Assembly (NCBI GenBank): GCA_963828505.1
Contig: CAWHFM010000007.1
Location: 442,412-506,411 of the forward strand
Direction: 5' to 3'
Length of the DNA stretch: 64,000 nucleotides
Source: Bog-473 sp963828505
GTDB lineage: Bacteria > Actinomycetota > Acidimicrobiia > Acidimicrobiales > RAAP-2
Shown piece after piece: positions 37,628 through 45,273 of the stretch. Both the position numbers and the translations under genes were made by a program. Each line of letters opens with the position of its first letter. Positions within the stretch are counted from its first letter, which is position 1. The notes beneath the pieces were generated by a model that did not search any database, was not told the DNA's origin, and worked only from the letters and a program-made list of their open reading frames with translations.

Positions 37628-38866
37628 TCAGGATCGGTCGAACACCACCGGCAGCGAGAGCGGGGACCGGAACGCCAAACCCTCGATATGCGGGGACTCC
37701 GCATCCGGATCGAGCCGGAACGGGCCGAGGCGGTCGAAGAGGGTGTTGATCGCCACCCGGGACTCCATGCGGGCGAGGTGCATGCCCAGGCATACGTGCA
37801 CCCCGAAGCCGAAGCCGACGTGCTGGCGGACCTCCCGGAACATGTCGAAGCGGTCGGGGTCGGCGTACTTGCGCTCGTCCCGGTTGGCGGAACCGATCAT
37901 CAGCGCGACGTCCGCCCCCTCGTCGATCCTGACCCCGGCCAGTTCCGTGTCGCACATGGCGCGCCGCAGGATCACCGTGACCGGAGGCTCCCAGCGCACC
38001 GCTTCCTCGAACGCCTGCGCGAAGAGGGAGCGGTCGGCGTACAGCGCCTCGAGCTGCGCCCGGTCGTGAAGCAGCCCGAACAGCAGGCTGCCCGAGGCTC
38101 GATAGGTGGTCTCCACCCCGGCCGGTAGCAACAGACGCAAGAACGAGTAGATCTCCTCGTCGTTCAGCCGCTCGCCGTCGATCTCGGCGCGCACCAGGTC
38201 GCTGATGAGGTCGTCGCCGGGCGAGGAGCGGCGCTCCGCCATGACCTCCGCGAAGTAGTCCCGCAGGGCCGACGAGGCGGCAACGCCCCGTTCCCAGTTG
38301 GTGGCGACGCTCGTGATCTCAATCGCCCAGCGCTGGAACCGCTGGTAGTCGGACCGAGGCAGACCCAAGATGCGGGCGATGACCTGGACGGGGAAGTTGA
38401 AGGTGACGTCGCGCACCAGGTCCGACCGGCCCCGCTCCACGAAGGAGTCGACCAATTCGTTGACCACGAGGGCGACCAGCCCCTCTTCCCAGCGCTCGAG
38501 CACCTTGGAGCGAAAGCTGCCGGCCACGAGGGCGCGGGTGAGCCGGTGTTCGGGCTCGTCCATCTCGAGGATGGTGCGACCCATCACCTGGCCCATGATG
38601 TCCGCGTAGACGACCGACGAGAAGGTCTCGGTGTCCCGCAGGACCTGGACCACCTCGTCGAAACCGAACACCGTCACCGGCGGCGGCACGGTGGGGTCCC
38701 CGATCTCGGCGCCCTCGCCCAGGTCGATCGGGCCGACGTGCACCGGCGACTCACGCAAAAGCTCCCGGAGCAGCGGAAACGGGTCGCGGATGTTGCCCGA
38801 GACGACGTCCTTGAGCTCGAACGGATCGAACGGAACGGCCGAGCTCACGGTCTCTGTACCTGGCAT
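37628..38866 (-). CDS. Cytochrome P450
   Basis: A 412-residue soluble bacterial P450. The I-helix is PAGVETTYRASG (residues 248-259, with Glu-Thr for oxygen activation), followed by the ExxR helix EEAVRW (287-292) and heme-binding FGFGVHVCLGMHLA with the axial Cys at 359. It hydroxylates an unactivated carbon using a ferredoxin (37171-37404) and a reductase not in the window. The start is the ATG at 38866 (MPGTETVSS). It is divergent from the TetR gene, with two palindromes in between, suggesting control by that repressor. The substrate may be a steroid or terpenoid acid, from context only. Confidence 0.92.
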   Translation of the reverse strand: MPGTETVSSAVPFDPFELKDVVSGNIRDPFPLLRELLRESPVHVGPIDLGEGAEIGDPTVPPPVTVFGFDEVVQVLRDTETFSSVVYADIMGQVMGRTILEMDEPEHRLTRALVAGSFRSKVLERWEEGLVALVVNELVDSFVERGRSDLVRDVTFNFPVQVIARILGLPRSDYQRFQRWAIEITSVATNWERGVAASSALRDYFAEVMAERRSSPGDDLISDLVRAEIDGERLNDEEIYSFLRLLLPAGVETTYRASGSLLFGLLHDRAQLEALYADRSLFAQAFEEAVRWEPPVTVILRRAMCDTELAGVRIDEGADVALMIGSANRDERKYADPDRFDMFREVRQHVGFGFGVHVCLGMHLARMESRVAINTLFDRLGPFRLDPDAESPHIEGLAFRSPLSLPVVFDRS

Positions 38867-38912
38867 CTGTGCCCCATACCCCCTAGATTGATGAAACAGC
38901 AGAACGATTCCC

Positions 38913-38944
38913 TGACAACGTGTCATGTATATCAAACGATCGTT
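38913..38944. promoter_or_regulatory. Two palindromes in the P450/TetR intergenic region
   Basis: TGACAACGTGTCA (38913-38925, five-base arms, three-base centre) and AACGATCGTT (38935-38944, perfect, followed by CGG). The second is of the kind bound by TetR-family repressors. The first resembles the window's TGACAC operator but with one base less in the centre. Either could be the operator of the TetR gene at 39068. Confidence 0.5.
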
Positions 38945-39067
38945 CGGGAGTCGATTTACACTCGTAGCAACGCTCGTGACCGGGTCGGGCGACTGCAGAC
39001 CGATTCGACCGGGCTCGACAGCGGGGGCGCCGAGAGGGCGCGTGCTGGTGCGAAGGATGGACGGACC

Positions 39068-39895
39068 ATGAAAAAGGCGGAACCGGATCTCGCCCCCGGG
39101 GCCGGTGCCGGCGAGGGGACGTCCTCCAGCCCGGGTCGCGAATCGGCGGCGGGTTCGGGCGACCAGTCGTCGGCGGCCCCAGGCCACGAGTCGACGGCTG
39201 GCCCGGGCAACGGCTCGTCTACCAGGAGAAGGATCCTGCACATCGCCCTCACGCTGATGTCCCAGCGCGGGGTCGACGGCACGAGCATGCGCGACCTTGC
39301 CGCGGCCGCCGAGCTCAACGTGGCGTCGCTCTACCACTACTTCCCTTCGAAGCGGGATCTGCTCGAGTCCGTCCTGGTCGAGCAGGGCTTCCTCCCGCTG
39401 CAGGTCACGGTGGGGCCGCGCTCCGGACGGCCCGAGCGCGGTGGCCCTCCCGACCAGGACACGGGTGACCCGGGTGATCCGGTGGTCGACACCGCGGCCG
39501 ATGCCGTCGTCGATGCCGCGGCCGACGCGGCCGCCGACGCCGCAGCGGAGTCGGACCTGGCCGGCCTGATCGAAGCGATCCTGAACTCGATGCTGGCCGT
39601 CGAGGACTTCGTGCGCCTCATGGTGGGCGAGGCCATGCGGGGAGAGGCGACGGCTCGTTCGGTCGGGCTCGATCTGTTCTCGAACTTCGAGCTCTCCATT
39701 GAAGAGTGGGTGCGCACGCACCGCCCGGATCTCGACGAGCGTGACGGCGCGGCCGAGGTCTCACGGCTGATCAGCGCCATGGTGGTCGGTCTGTTCATTC
39801 AGCACGCCGCCGGCGCGCTGCCCAACGAAGGCGACGACCTCGCCGCCCTGGTCGCCAAACGGTCCGCGGAGGCAGCACGGGTCATTGCGCCGTGA
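39068..39895 (+). CDS. TetR-family transcriptional regulator
   Basis: A 275-residue repressor. After a disordered Ser/Gly/Ala-rich extension of about 50 residues comes a canonical TetR DNA-binding domain: RRRILHIALTLMSQRGVDGTSMRDLAAAAELNVASLYHYFPSKRDLLESVL (positions about 39222-39380). The ligand domain holds an alanine-rich low-complexity stretch (AADAVVDAAADAAADAAAE) and ends VVGLFIQHAAGALPNEGDDL. An AAGGATGG-type ribosome site precedes the ATG. It is divergent from the P450 gene and overlaps the next gene (GTGA). As the only TetR in the window it is one candidate for the recurring palindrome. Confidence 0.9.
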   Translation: MKKAEPDLAPGAGAGEGTSSSPGRESAAGSGDQSSAAPGHESTAGPGNGSSTRRRILHIALTLMSQRGVDGTSMRDLAAAAELNVASLYHYFPSKRDLLESVLVEQGFLPLQVTVGPRSGRPERGGPPDQDTGDPGDPVVDTAADAVVDAAADAAADAAAESDLAGLIEAILNSMLAVEDFVRLMVGEAMRGEATARSVGLDLFSNFELSIEEWVRTHRPDLDERDGAAEVSRLISAMVVGLFIQHAAGALPNEGDDLAALVAKRSAEAARVIAP

Positions 39896-40482
39896 CGGCA
39901 CCGCCGACCCCGGATCGGCCTCCCACCGCCGTGGCCGTGGAAACCTTCTCCGCACCCGCCATCGAGGTGTGGCGTTACCGCCTCGACTTCACCAACCTGC
40001 CCGAGTACAACCCCGATGTGAGCGTGGTGGAACGGATCGCCGAGGGTGATCCCGGCGGCACGGCGGGCGTGCTCGGGCCGGGCGCCCGCTACACCTTCCG
40101 CCTCGCCGACCCCTCGAAGCCCGGGGTCACCCACCCGGTCGAGCTCTGGCCGGTCACCGTGGTCGAGCCCACGCTCGTGGCGGCCGCCATGACGGGGGCG
40201 AGCGACGCCTACGAGGAATTCACGGTCCTCCCGGTGGGAGAGGGTGCCACCGGCGCGGGCGCCGGCGCCGGCGCCAGCGCGGGCGGCGGGGTCGGGGTCG
40301 GGGTCGGTGGTGGCGCAGCTGGTTGCGAGGCCACGCTCACCCTCTGGGTGTCCCTGCCGCCCGGTGTCCCCGACCACGTGGCCGCGGCGGTCGAGGCGAG
40401 CGGCCTGGCGCAGATCAGCAAGGAGCTCCGCCTCATGCGGGCAGTGCTCGAGCACGCGGCCCGGCAGCCCTCGACGTCCTGA
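39892..40482 (+). CDS. SRPBCC (START-like) superfamily protein with Gly/Ala insert
   Basis: A 196-residue lipid- or polyketide-binding fold: VAVETFSAPAIEVWRYRLDFTNLPEYNPDVSVV, FRLADPSKPGVTHPVELWPV, AYEEFTVLP and the C-terminal helix AQISKELRLMRAVLEHA. A Gly/Ala/Val low-complexity insert (about 22 residues, 40252-40317) interrupts the sheet. The GTG start overlaps the TetR stop, so it belongs to the regulator's transcript and may bind the same hydrophobic ligand. No enzyme motif is identifiable. Confidence 0.8.
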   Translation: MTAPPTPDRPPTAVAVETFSAPAIEVWRYRLDFTNLPEYNPDVSVVERIAEGDPGGTAGVLGPGARYTFRLADPSKPGVTHPVELWPVTVVEPTLVAAAMTGASDAYEEFTVLPVGEGATGAGAGAGASAGGGVGVGVGGGAAGCEATLTLWVSLPPGVPDHVAAAVEASGLAQISKELRLMRAVLEHAARQPSTS

Positions 40483-40495
40483 CCCCGTCGGGGTC

Positions 40496-40927
40496 TCAGT
40501 CGGTCGGCTGCGCCCCCGCGGTGGTGAGCCGCTCGGCCAGATTGGCCAGCATCTTGATGCCGATGCCCGGCGTGGTCGTGAGAAGCGAGCGGAACTCGCG
40601 GGCGTCGAACACGAGCAGGTCCATGTCGGTGAGCGCGACCACGTCAGCGGTGCGGATACCGCCGTGCAGGAGCGCCAGCTCCCCGAAGTAGCCGCCGGCC
40701 TTGAACCGCTTGACCTCCTTCTTCCTCACCCGGCACGACGCGTCGCCGTCGAGGACGAGGAAGAACTCGCGCCCCGGCTCGCCCTGTGTGGTCAGCACGG
40801 TGCCCGCGCCCACGGTGACGGGCGTCCCGAGCTGCGCGATGGCGCGCAGCTCGCCCTGTGTGCAGCCGGCAAACAGGGGCACCGCTCCGAGAAGAGTGAT
40901 TTGCTTCTTCGGGATCCGACTGCGCAT
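40496..40927 (-). CDS. Cyclic nucleotide-binding (CNBD/cupin-like) domain protein
   Basis: A 143-residue single cyclic-nucleotide-binding domain: LGAVPLFAGCTQGELRAIAQLG, TQGEPGREFFLVLDGDASCRVRKKEVKRFKAGGYFGELALL (phosphate cassette GGYFGELALL) and a C-terminal helix. The ATG at 40927 follows GGGAGGCGG. No helix-turn-helix or kinase domain is attached, so it is not a Crp-type regulator; it may be a stand-alone cAMP sensor or regulatory subunit. It is convergent with the SRPBCC gene with 13 bases between. Confidence 0.85.
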   Translation of the reverse strand: MRSRIPKKQITLLGAVPLFAGCTQGELRAIAQLGTPVTVGAGTVLTTQGEPGREFFLVLDGDASCRVRKKEVKRFKAGGYFGELALLHGGIRTADVVALTDMDLLVFDAREFRSLLTTTPGIGIKMLANLAERLTTAGAQPTD

Positions 40928-40986
40928 CTGACCGCCTCCCTCCCGCCGGTGCAGCCCACCGGACCGGTGCCGGGAGCGTACCCGGG

Positions 40987-42624
40987 TCAGCCCCCGGCGC
41001 GCAGGCGTTCGCGCAAGGCGAACTTCTGCACCTTGCCCGACGCGGTCCTCGGCAGCTCGTCGACGGACCGGATCTCCTCGGGCCACTTCTGACGGGCCAG
41101 CCCGGCCGCATTCAGGTGGGCCCGTAGCGCGGCGAGGTCCGGCGGCTCGTGGCCGGGCTGCATACGGAAGAAAGCGCACCCGTGCTCGCCCAGCCGCTCG
41201 TCCGGCGCGGCCACCACTGCGACCTCGGCCACACCCCGCATGTGCGCCAGCAGTTGCTCCACCTCGGCCGCGCTGACGTTCTCACCGCCCCGGATGATGA
41301 TGTCCTTGACCCGGTCGGTGATGGTGAGGTAGCCGTCCTCGTCGAGCACGCCGATGTCACCGGTGCTGAACCAGCCCTCTTCGTCGACGGCCTCGGCCGT
41401 GAGCGCGGGATCGGTATAGCCGGCGAAGCGGTCGGGCCCGCGGGTCAGGACCTCGCCGGGCCGTCCGACGCCGACGTCGCGTCCGTCTTCGTCGACCGTC
41501 CGCACCTCCACCCACTCCAGCGGGCAGCCGTCGGTGTGGATGCGCTTCTCCCGCGGCGCCTCGTGCGCGGAACCGGTGACCGAGGGATGCTCGGTGCTGC
41601 CGTAGGCGCGCACGAGGGAGATGCCGAGGCGGTCGGCGCGCTCGGCCACCGCGTCTGGGATCGGCGACCCGCCGAGCCCGATGTAGCGCATCAGCTCGAT
41701 GTGCTCGGGACCGAAGCTCGGGCAGTCCAAGAGGCTGGTGAAGAAGTAGGTCGAGCCGCTGCCGGCCGAGATCTGCTCCTCGATCATGGCGCGGAGGACC
41801 GTGGGCGGATCCCAGCCGTCGATCAGATAGAGCGGGCGACCGTTCACGAGGGGGCAGAGAAGGCCGCCGAGCATGCCGATGGCGTGGCCGACGGGTGCGC
41901 CGATCAGGGCCGGCCGGTCGCGCACGGCCTGGTGGCCGGCCAGCTGGCGCACCTCGCAGCCGAGGGTTCGATGGGTGTGCACCACACCCTTGGGGTCGGC
42001 GGTGGTCCCCGAGGTGTAAGCCACCAGAGCGGGTGAATCCGGGTCGAGCTCAGCCGGCCCGCCGATCGCGTCCGCGCCTCGGAGGTCGTCGAAGCCCAGC
42101 ACGTCGGGCACCTCGGCCCGGTCGCCGACCACGAACACCGATTCCAGGTCGTTGAGGCCGTCACGAACGGTGGCCAGCTCGGCCAGGAAGTCGCGCTTGG
42201 CGTAGCGCGCCACGATCACGAGGGCGCGGGCGCGGCTCTGGCGCAGGATGAAGCCGACCTCCTTCGGCCCGTAGAAGTGCACGATCGGCACCAGCGTCAC
42301 CCCGAGGAGGGCGCAGGCGTAGAAGGTGACGGCGGCCTCCACCCAATTGGGCAGCTGGAACGCCACCATGTCCCCGGGACCCAGACCGTGCGCCCGGAGC
42401 CCGCCCGCCACGCGGAGCGCCTCTTCGTAGACCTCCCCCACCGTTCCGATGTGCGGGTTCGTGGGCGACCAGATCCGGATTCGCCGCGTGGTGTCCTGCA
42501 GGAGGGCGTCGCTCAGAAATTGTCCGAGTGAACGGTCGTCCCACGCGCCCTCGGCCAGGTATCGGCTGGCCAGGTGCGGCGGCATCGGCCGGAGCCCGGC
42601 GCGCAGGTCGGACGTGGGAGCCAT
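40987..42624 (-). CDS. AMP-forming acyl-CoA ligase (cyclohexanecarboxylate/fatty-acid type)
   Basis: A 545-residue adenylate-forming ligase with VAYTSGTTADPKGVVHTHR, RAYGSTEHPSVTGSAHE, GWFSTGDIGVLDEDGYLTIT, DRVKDIIIRGGENVSAAEVE and the catalytic Lys in RTASGKVQKF. The N-terminal LASRYLAEGAWDDRSLGQFL is that of cyclohexane- or benzoate-like and medium-chain acid ligases. A candidate for the activation step of this region's pathway, second to the ligase at 26788. The seven-base repeat array lies upstream of it. Start at 42624 (ATG). Confidence 0.9.
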   Translation of the reverse strand: MAPTSDLRAGLRPMPPHLASRYLAEGAWDDRSLGQFLSDALLQDTTRRIRIWSPTNPHIGTVGEVYEEALRVAGGLRAHGLGPGDMVAFQLPNWVEAAVTFYACALLGVTLVPIVHFYGPKEVGFILRQSRARALVIVARYAKRDFLAELATVRDGLNDLESVFVVGDRAEVPDVLGFDDLRGADAIGGPAELDPDSPALVAYTSGTTADPKGVVHTHRTLGCEVRQLAGHQAVRDRPALIGAPVGHAIGMLGGLLCPLVNGRPLYLIDGWDPPTVLRAMIEEQISAGSGSTYFFTSLLDCPSFGPEHIELMRYIGLGGSPIPDAVAERADRLGISLVRAYGSTEHPSVTGSAHEAPREKRIHTDGCPLEWVEVRTVDEDGRDVGVGRPGEVLTRGPDRFAGYTDPALTAEAVDEEGWFSTGDIGVLDEDGYLTITDRVKDIIIRGGENVSAAEVEQLLAHMRGVAEVAVVAAPDERLGEHGCAFFRMQPGHEPPDLAALRAHLNAAGLARQKWPEEIRSVDELPRTASGKVQKFALRERLRAGG

Positions 42625-42715
42625 CAGGGCTCGATGAGCTCGATGAGCTCGTGGTGCTCGACCAACAGGGCGGCCATCAGGTGGACCCTATGACCAATGA
42701 CCATGGACGATGACC

Positions 42716-42789
42716 GAGTGGCGAGTGGCGAGTGCGAGTGGCGAGTGGCGAGTGGCGAGTGGCGAGTGGCGAGTGGCGAGTGGCGAGTG
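42716..42789. repeat. Seven-base tandem repeat (GAGTGGC)
   Basis: About ten and a half copies of GAGTGGC on the plus strand, one unit shortened to GAGTGC, in the 169-base gap between the acyl-CoA ligase and an acyl-CoA dehydrogenase. It ends four bases before the stop of the latter. Seven-base periodicity permits copy-number slippage; being non-coding, it could act only on mRNA ends or transcription. Confidence 0.85.
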
Positions 42790-42793
42790 ACCG

Positions 42794-43915
42794 TCATGAG
42801 GCCGACTCGATGAACATGGTGGCCAGCCGGCGGCGCTGCGCGGCCGCCCCGCCGGAGAGGACATTGTTCTGCTTGACCCGCTTGAAGAGGAAGTGGGCGT
42901 CGTTGGCCCACGTGAAGCCCACGCCCCCGTGCAGCTGGATGTCGTCACCCGTCACCCGTACACCGGCCTCGGCGGCGTAGCTCGCCGCCATGGCCGCCGC
43001 CTGGGCACGCTCGGGCGACTCGGTGTCGGAGGCCCACGCTGCGAACTGGAATCCGGCCCGAGCCATCTCGACCTGCTGGAACATCTCGACCAGACGGTGG
43101 CGGACGGTCTGGTAGGTGGCGACCGGCTTGTCGAAGACGACGCGCTCGGACGTGTAGGCGATGGCGTCGCCGAGGGCGCGGTCGGCGGCGCCGACGGTCT
43201 CTGCCGCCAGGACGACGGCCATGTCGTCCTGCACCCGCTCCCATAGCCCGCTTTGGCTCCCCGGTGGCCCGAGCGGCACGACCGGGGCGTCCTCGAACAC
43301 CAGCCGGGCCAGTTTCCGTGTGGGGTCGAGTGAGGGAACGATCTCGACCGAGACGCCGGCGGCGGTGCCGGGCGAGTCGAGCAGGTACGAGCGCACGCCC
43401 TCCTCGCTGCGCGCCACGACGATGGCCCAGTCCGCCGTGTGGCCGTCGACGACCGCAGACTTGTGGCCGCTCACCACCCAGCGCGCGCCCTTGCGGCGCG
43501 CCCGAGCCCGCACCGTGCCGAGCGGCTCGCCGTGACCCTGTTCTCCGAAGGCGACCGTCCCCCGCCGCGTGCCGGCCGCGAGGTCGGGGAGCAGCTCGGT
43601 GGCGCCGAGGGCGCGGGCGGCCAGCGTGGCGGCTACCGCCGACGAGAAGAACGGGCCGGGCAGTGGGACACGACCCATCTGCTCCGCGACGATGCACACC
43701 TCGAGCAGTCGCGCGCTGTCGCCGGCTCCGCCGAGCTCGTCGGGAACGAGCAGACCGGTCCATCCGAGCTCGACCAGCGCGGCCCACAGCTCAGGCGTGA
43801 CCCCGGCGTCGTCGTCGGCGAGTTGGCGGAGCAACTGGGGGTCACAGGCGCGCTCGATCGCGGCGCGCGCCACCTCTTGGAGTGCCAGCTGCCCCTCGTC
43901 GTACGTGAAGTCCAC
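42794..43915 (-). CDS. Acyl-CoA dehydrogenase, alpha-type
   Basis: A 373-residue alpha-type dehydrogenase: DFTYDEGQLALQEVARAAIE (start GTG at 43915), ELGWTGLLVPDELGGAGDSA, ERVVFDKPVATYQTVRHRLVEMF and VTGDDIQLHGGVGFTWANDAHFLFKRV. Shares the layout of 29409 and the N-terminal half of 34942. Divergent from the beta-type gene at 44022 across 106 bases containing a perfect candidate operator (43977-43990), so the two probably form a heteromeric enzyme. Confidence 0.9.
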   Translation of the reverse strand: MDFTYDEGQLALQEVARAAIERACDPQLLRQLADDDAGVTPELWAALVELGWTGLLVPDELGGAGDSARLLEVCIVAEQMGRVPLPGPFFSSAVAATLAARALGATELLPDLAAGTRRGTVAFGEQGHGEPLGTVRARARRKGARWVVSGHKSAVVDGHTADWAIVVARSEEGVRSYLLDSPGTAAGVSVEIVPSLDPTRKLARLVFEDAPVVPLGPPGSQSGLWERVQDDMAVVLAAETVGAADRALGDAIAYTSERVVFDKPVATYQTVRHRLVEMFQQVEMARAGFQFAAWASDTESPERAQAAAMAASYAAEAGVRVTGDDIQLHGGVGFTWANDAHFLFKRVKQNNVLSGGAAAQRRRLATMFIESAS

Positions 43916-43976
43916 GGCCTCCCCCGCGTCCGCCTCAGTGCTCGTGCCGGTGCGCGCTCACCCCACGACCGGTCCC

Positions 43977-43990
43977 TGACACCAGTGTCA
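43977..43990. promoter_or_regulatory. Candidate operator, perfect TGACACCAGTGTCA palindrome
   Basis: Perfect palindrome between the divergent acyl-CoA dehydrogenase genes, 61 bases from one start and 31 from the other. A TATTCT sequence (44003-44008) just downstream could be the -10 of the rightward promoter. Confidence 0.6.
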
Positions 43991-44021
43991 CAGTACACGG
44001 CGGTCCGGTATTCTTTCCCCG

Positions 44022-45239
44022 GTGGACTTCGCCCTGGCGCCCGAGGACGAGAAGTTCCGCGACGAGCTCCGGGCGTGGCTCGACGAGCATCTGCCTCCGT
44101 TTCTCGAGGCGGAAGCCCTCGGCGACGACGCGCAGCTGAGCGGCGAGGCCAGCCAGAAGCGTCGTCAGCGGTGGCAGAAGAAGCTGCACGAGGGCGGGTG
44201 GGCCGCCATCCACTGGGGCCCCGAATACGCCAACGGGCGCACCGTCAACGCCATGCAACGTCTCCTCTACTCCGAGGTGATGGCCGAACACCGGACGCCG
44301 GGCATGTTCAACACCAACGGGATCTGGCAGATCGGCCCGATGATCATTCAGTGGGGAACCGAGGAGCAGAAGGCGCAGTGGCTGCCGTCCATCCTCGAGG
44401 CGGAGGAGCACTGGTGCCAGGGCTTCAGCGAGCCCATGGCCGGCAACGACCTCGCCAACCTGCGCACCACGGCCATCTACGACCCCGAGACGGACGAGTA
44501 CGTGGTGAACGGCTCGAAGATCTGGATCTCTTCGGCCCACCTGGCGACGTGGGGCTTGTTCCTCCTGCGGACCGACCCGAGTGCGCTGGAGCGGGGGAAG
44601 AAGCACGAGGGCATCACGGCATTCGTGCTCAACCTGAAGACGCCGGGGATCGAGGTACGGCCGATCAAGGACATGGCAGGCGAGGAGCTCTTCAACGAGA
44701 TCTTCTTCACCGACGTGCGCGTGCCGGCATCGTGGAGGCTGGGCGAAGAAGGTGCCGGCTGGATGGTGGCGATGGGCACGCTCGGCTTCGAGCGCGTCGG
44801 CATCGCTTCGCAGATCGCCATCCTGGCCGCCGACCTGCGGGCCGTGGTCGAAGCAGCCCGGAGCGTCAACCCCGACGCGCTGGAGGACCCCTCGCTGCGC
44901 GACCGGGTGGCGCGCTTGTGGACCGAGGTGGAGCTGGCGCGGCTCCTGTCGCTCCGGGCGCTGTCGAAGATCATGAAGGGCGAGAAGAACTGGCCGGAGG
45001 TGCCCTTCGCCAAGCTGTCGTGGTCGTCCATGGCCCAGACGCTGGCGGAGCTGGCCGTCGACTTGCTCGGCCCGGCGGGACTGCTGGCCCGCGGCGGACC
45101 GGACTCGGTCGACCGGGGCAAGTGGACCAGGCTCTACGCCTTCCAGCGCTACTCGACCATCGGCGGGGGGTCCACCGAGATCCAGAAGAACATCATCGCT
45201 GACCGGGCCATCGCCATGCCCGGCAAGTCGCGCGCCTGA
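44022..45239 (+). CDS. Acyl-CoA dehydrogenase, beta-type
   Basis: A 405-residue dehydrogenase (GTG start): AEEHWCQGFSEPMAGNDLAN, VNGSKIWISSAHLATWGLFL, LFNEIFFTDVRVPASWRLGE and the C-terminal FQRYSTIGGGSTEIQKNIIADRAIAMP. In the loop MAGNDLAN replaces the more usual AGSDLAS. Likely partner of 42794, and first gene of a rightward group including the TLP1 gene. Homologues act on steroid-ring or side-chain CoA esters in several Actinomycetota. Confidence 0.9.
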   Translation: MDFALAPEDEKFRDELRAWLDEHLPPFLEAEALGDDAQLSGEASQKRRQRWQKKLHEGGWAAIHWGPEYANGRTVNAMQRLLYSEVMAEHRTPGMFNTNGIWQIGPMIIQWGTEEQKAQWLPSILEAEEHWCQGFSEPMAGNDLANLRTTAIYDPETDEYVVNGSKIWISSAHLATWGLFLLRTDPSALERGKKHEGITAFVLNLKTPGIEVRPIKDMAGEELFNEIFFTDVRVPASWRLGEEGAGWMVAMGTLGFERVGIASQIAILAADLRAVVEAARSVNPDALEDPSLRDRVARLWTEVELARLLSLRALSKIMKGEKNWPEVPFAKLSWSSMAQTLAELAVDLLGPAGLLARGGPDSVDRGKWTRLYAFQRYSTIGGGSTEIQKNIIADRAIAMPGKSRA

Positions 45240-45273
45240 CGGCGCTCGGGGCGGTCGAGGTGGTGACGACCCG

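Noticed and set aside
40496..40927. Crp-type regulator
   Set aside because: Only the cyclic-nucleotide-binding domain is present; there is no helix-turn-helix.
42716..42789. Possible CRISPR array
   Set aside because: Units are seven bases and contiguous, with no spacers and no cas genes in the window.
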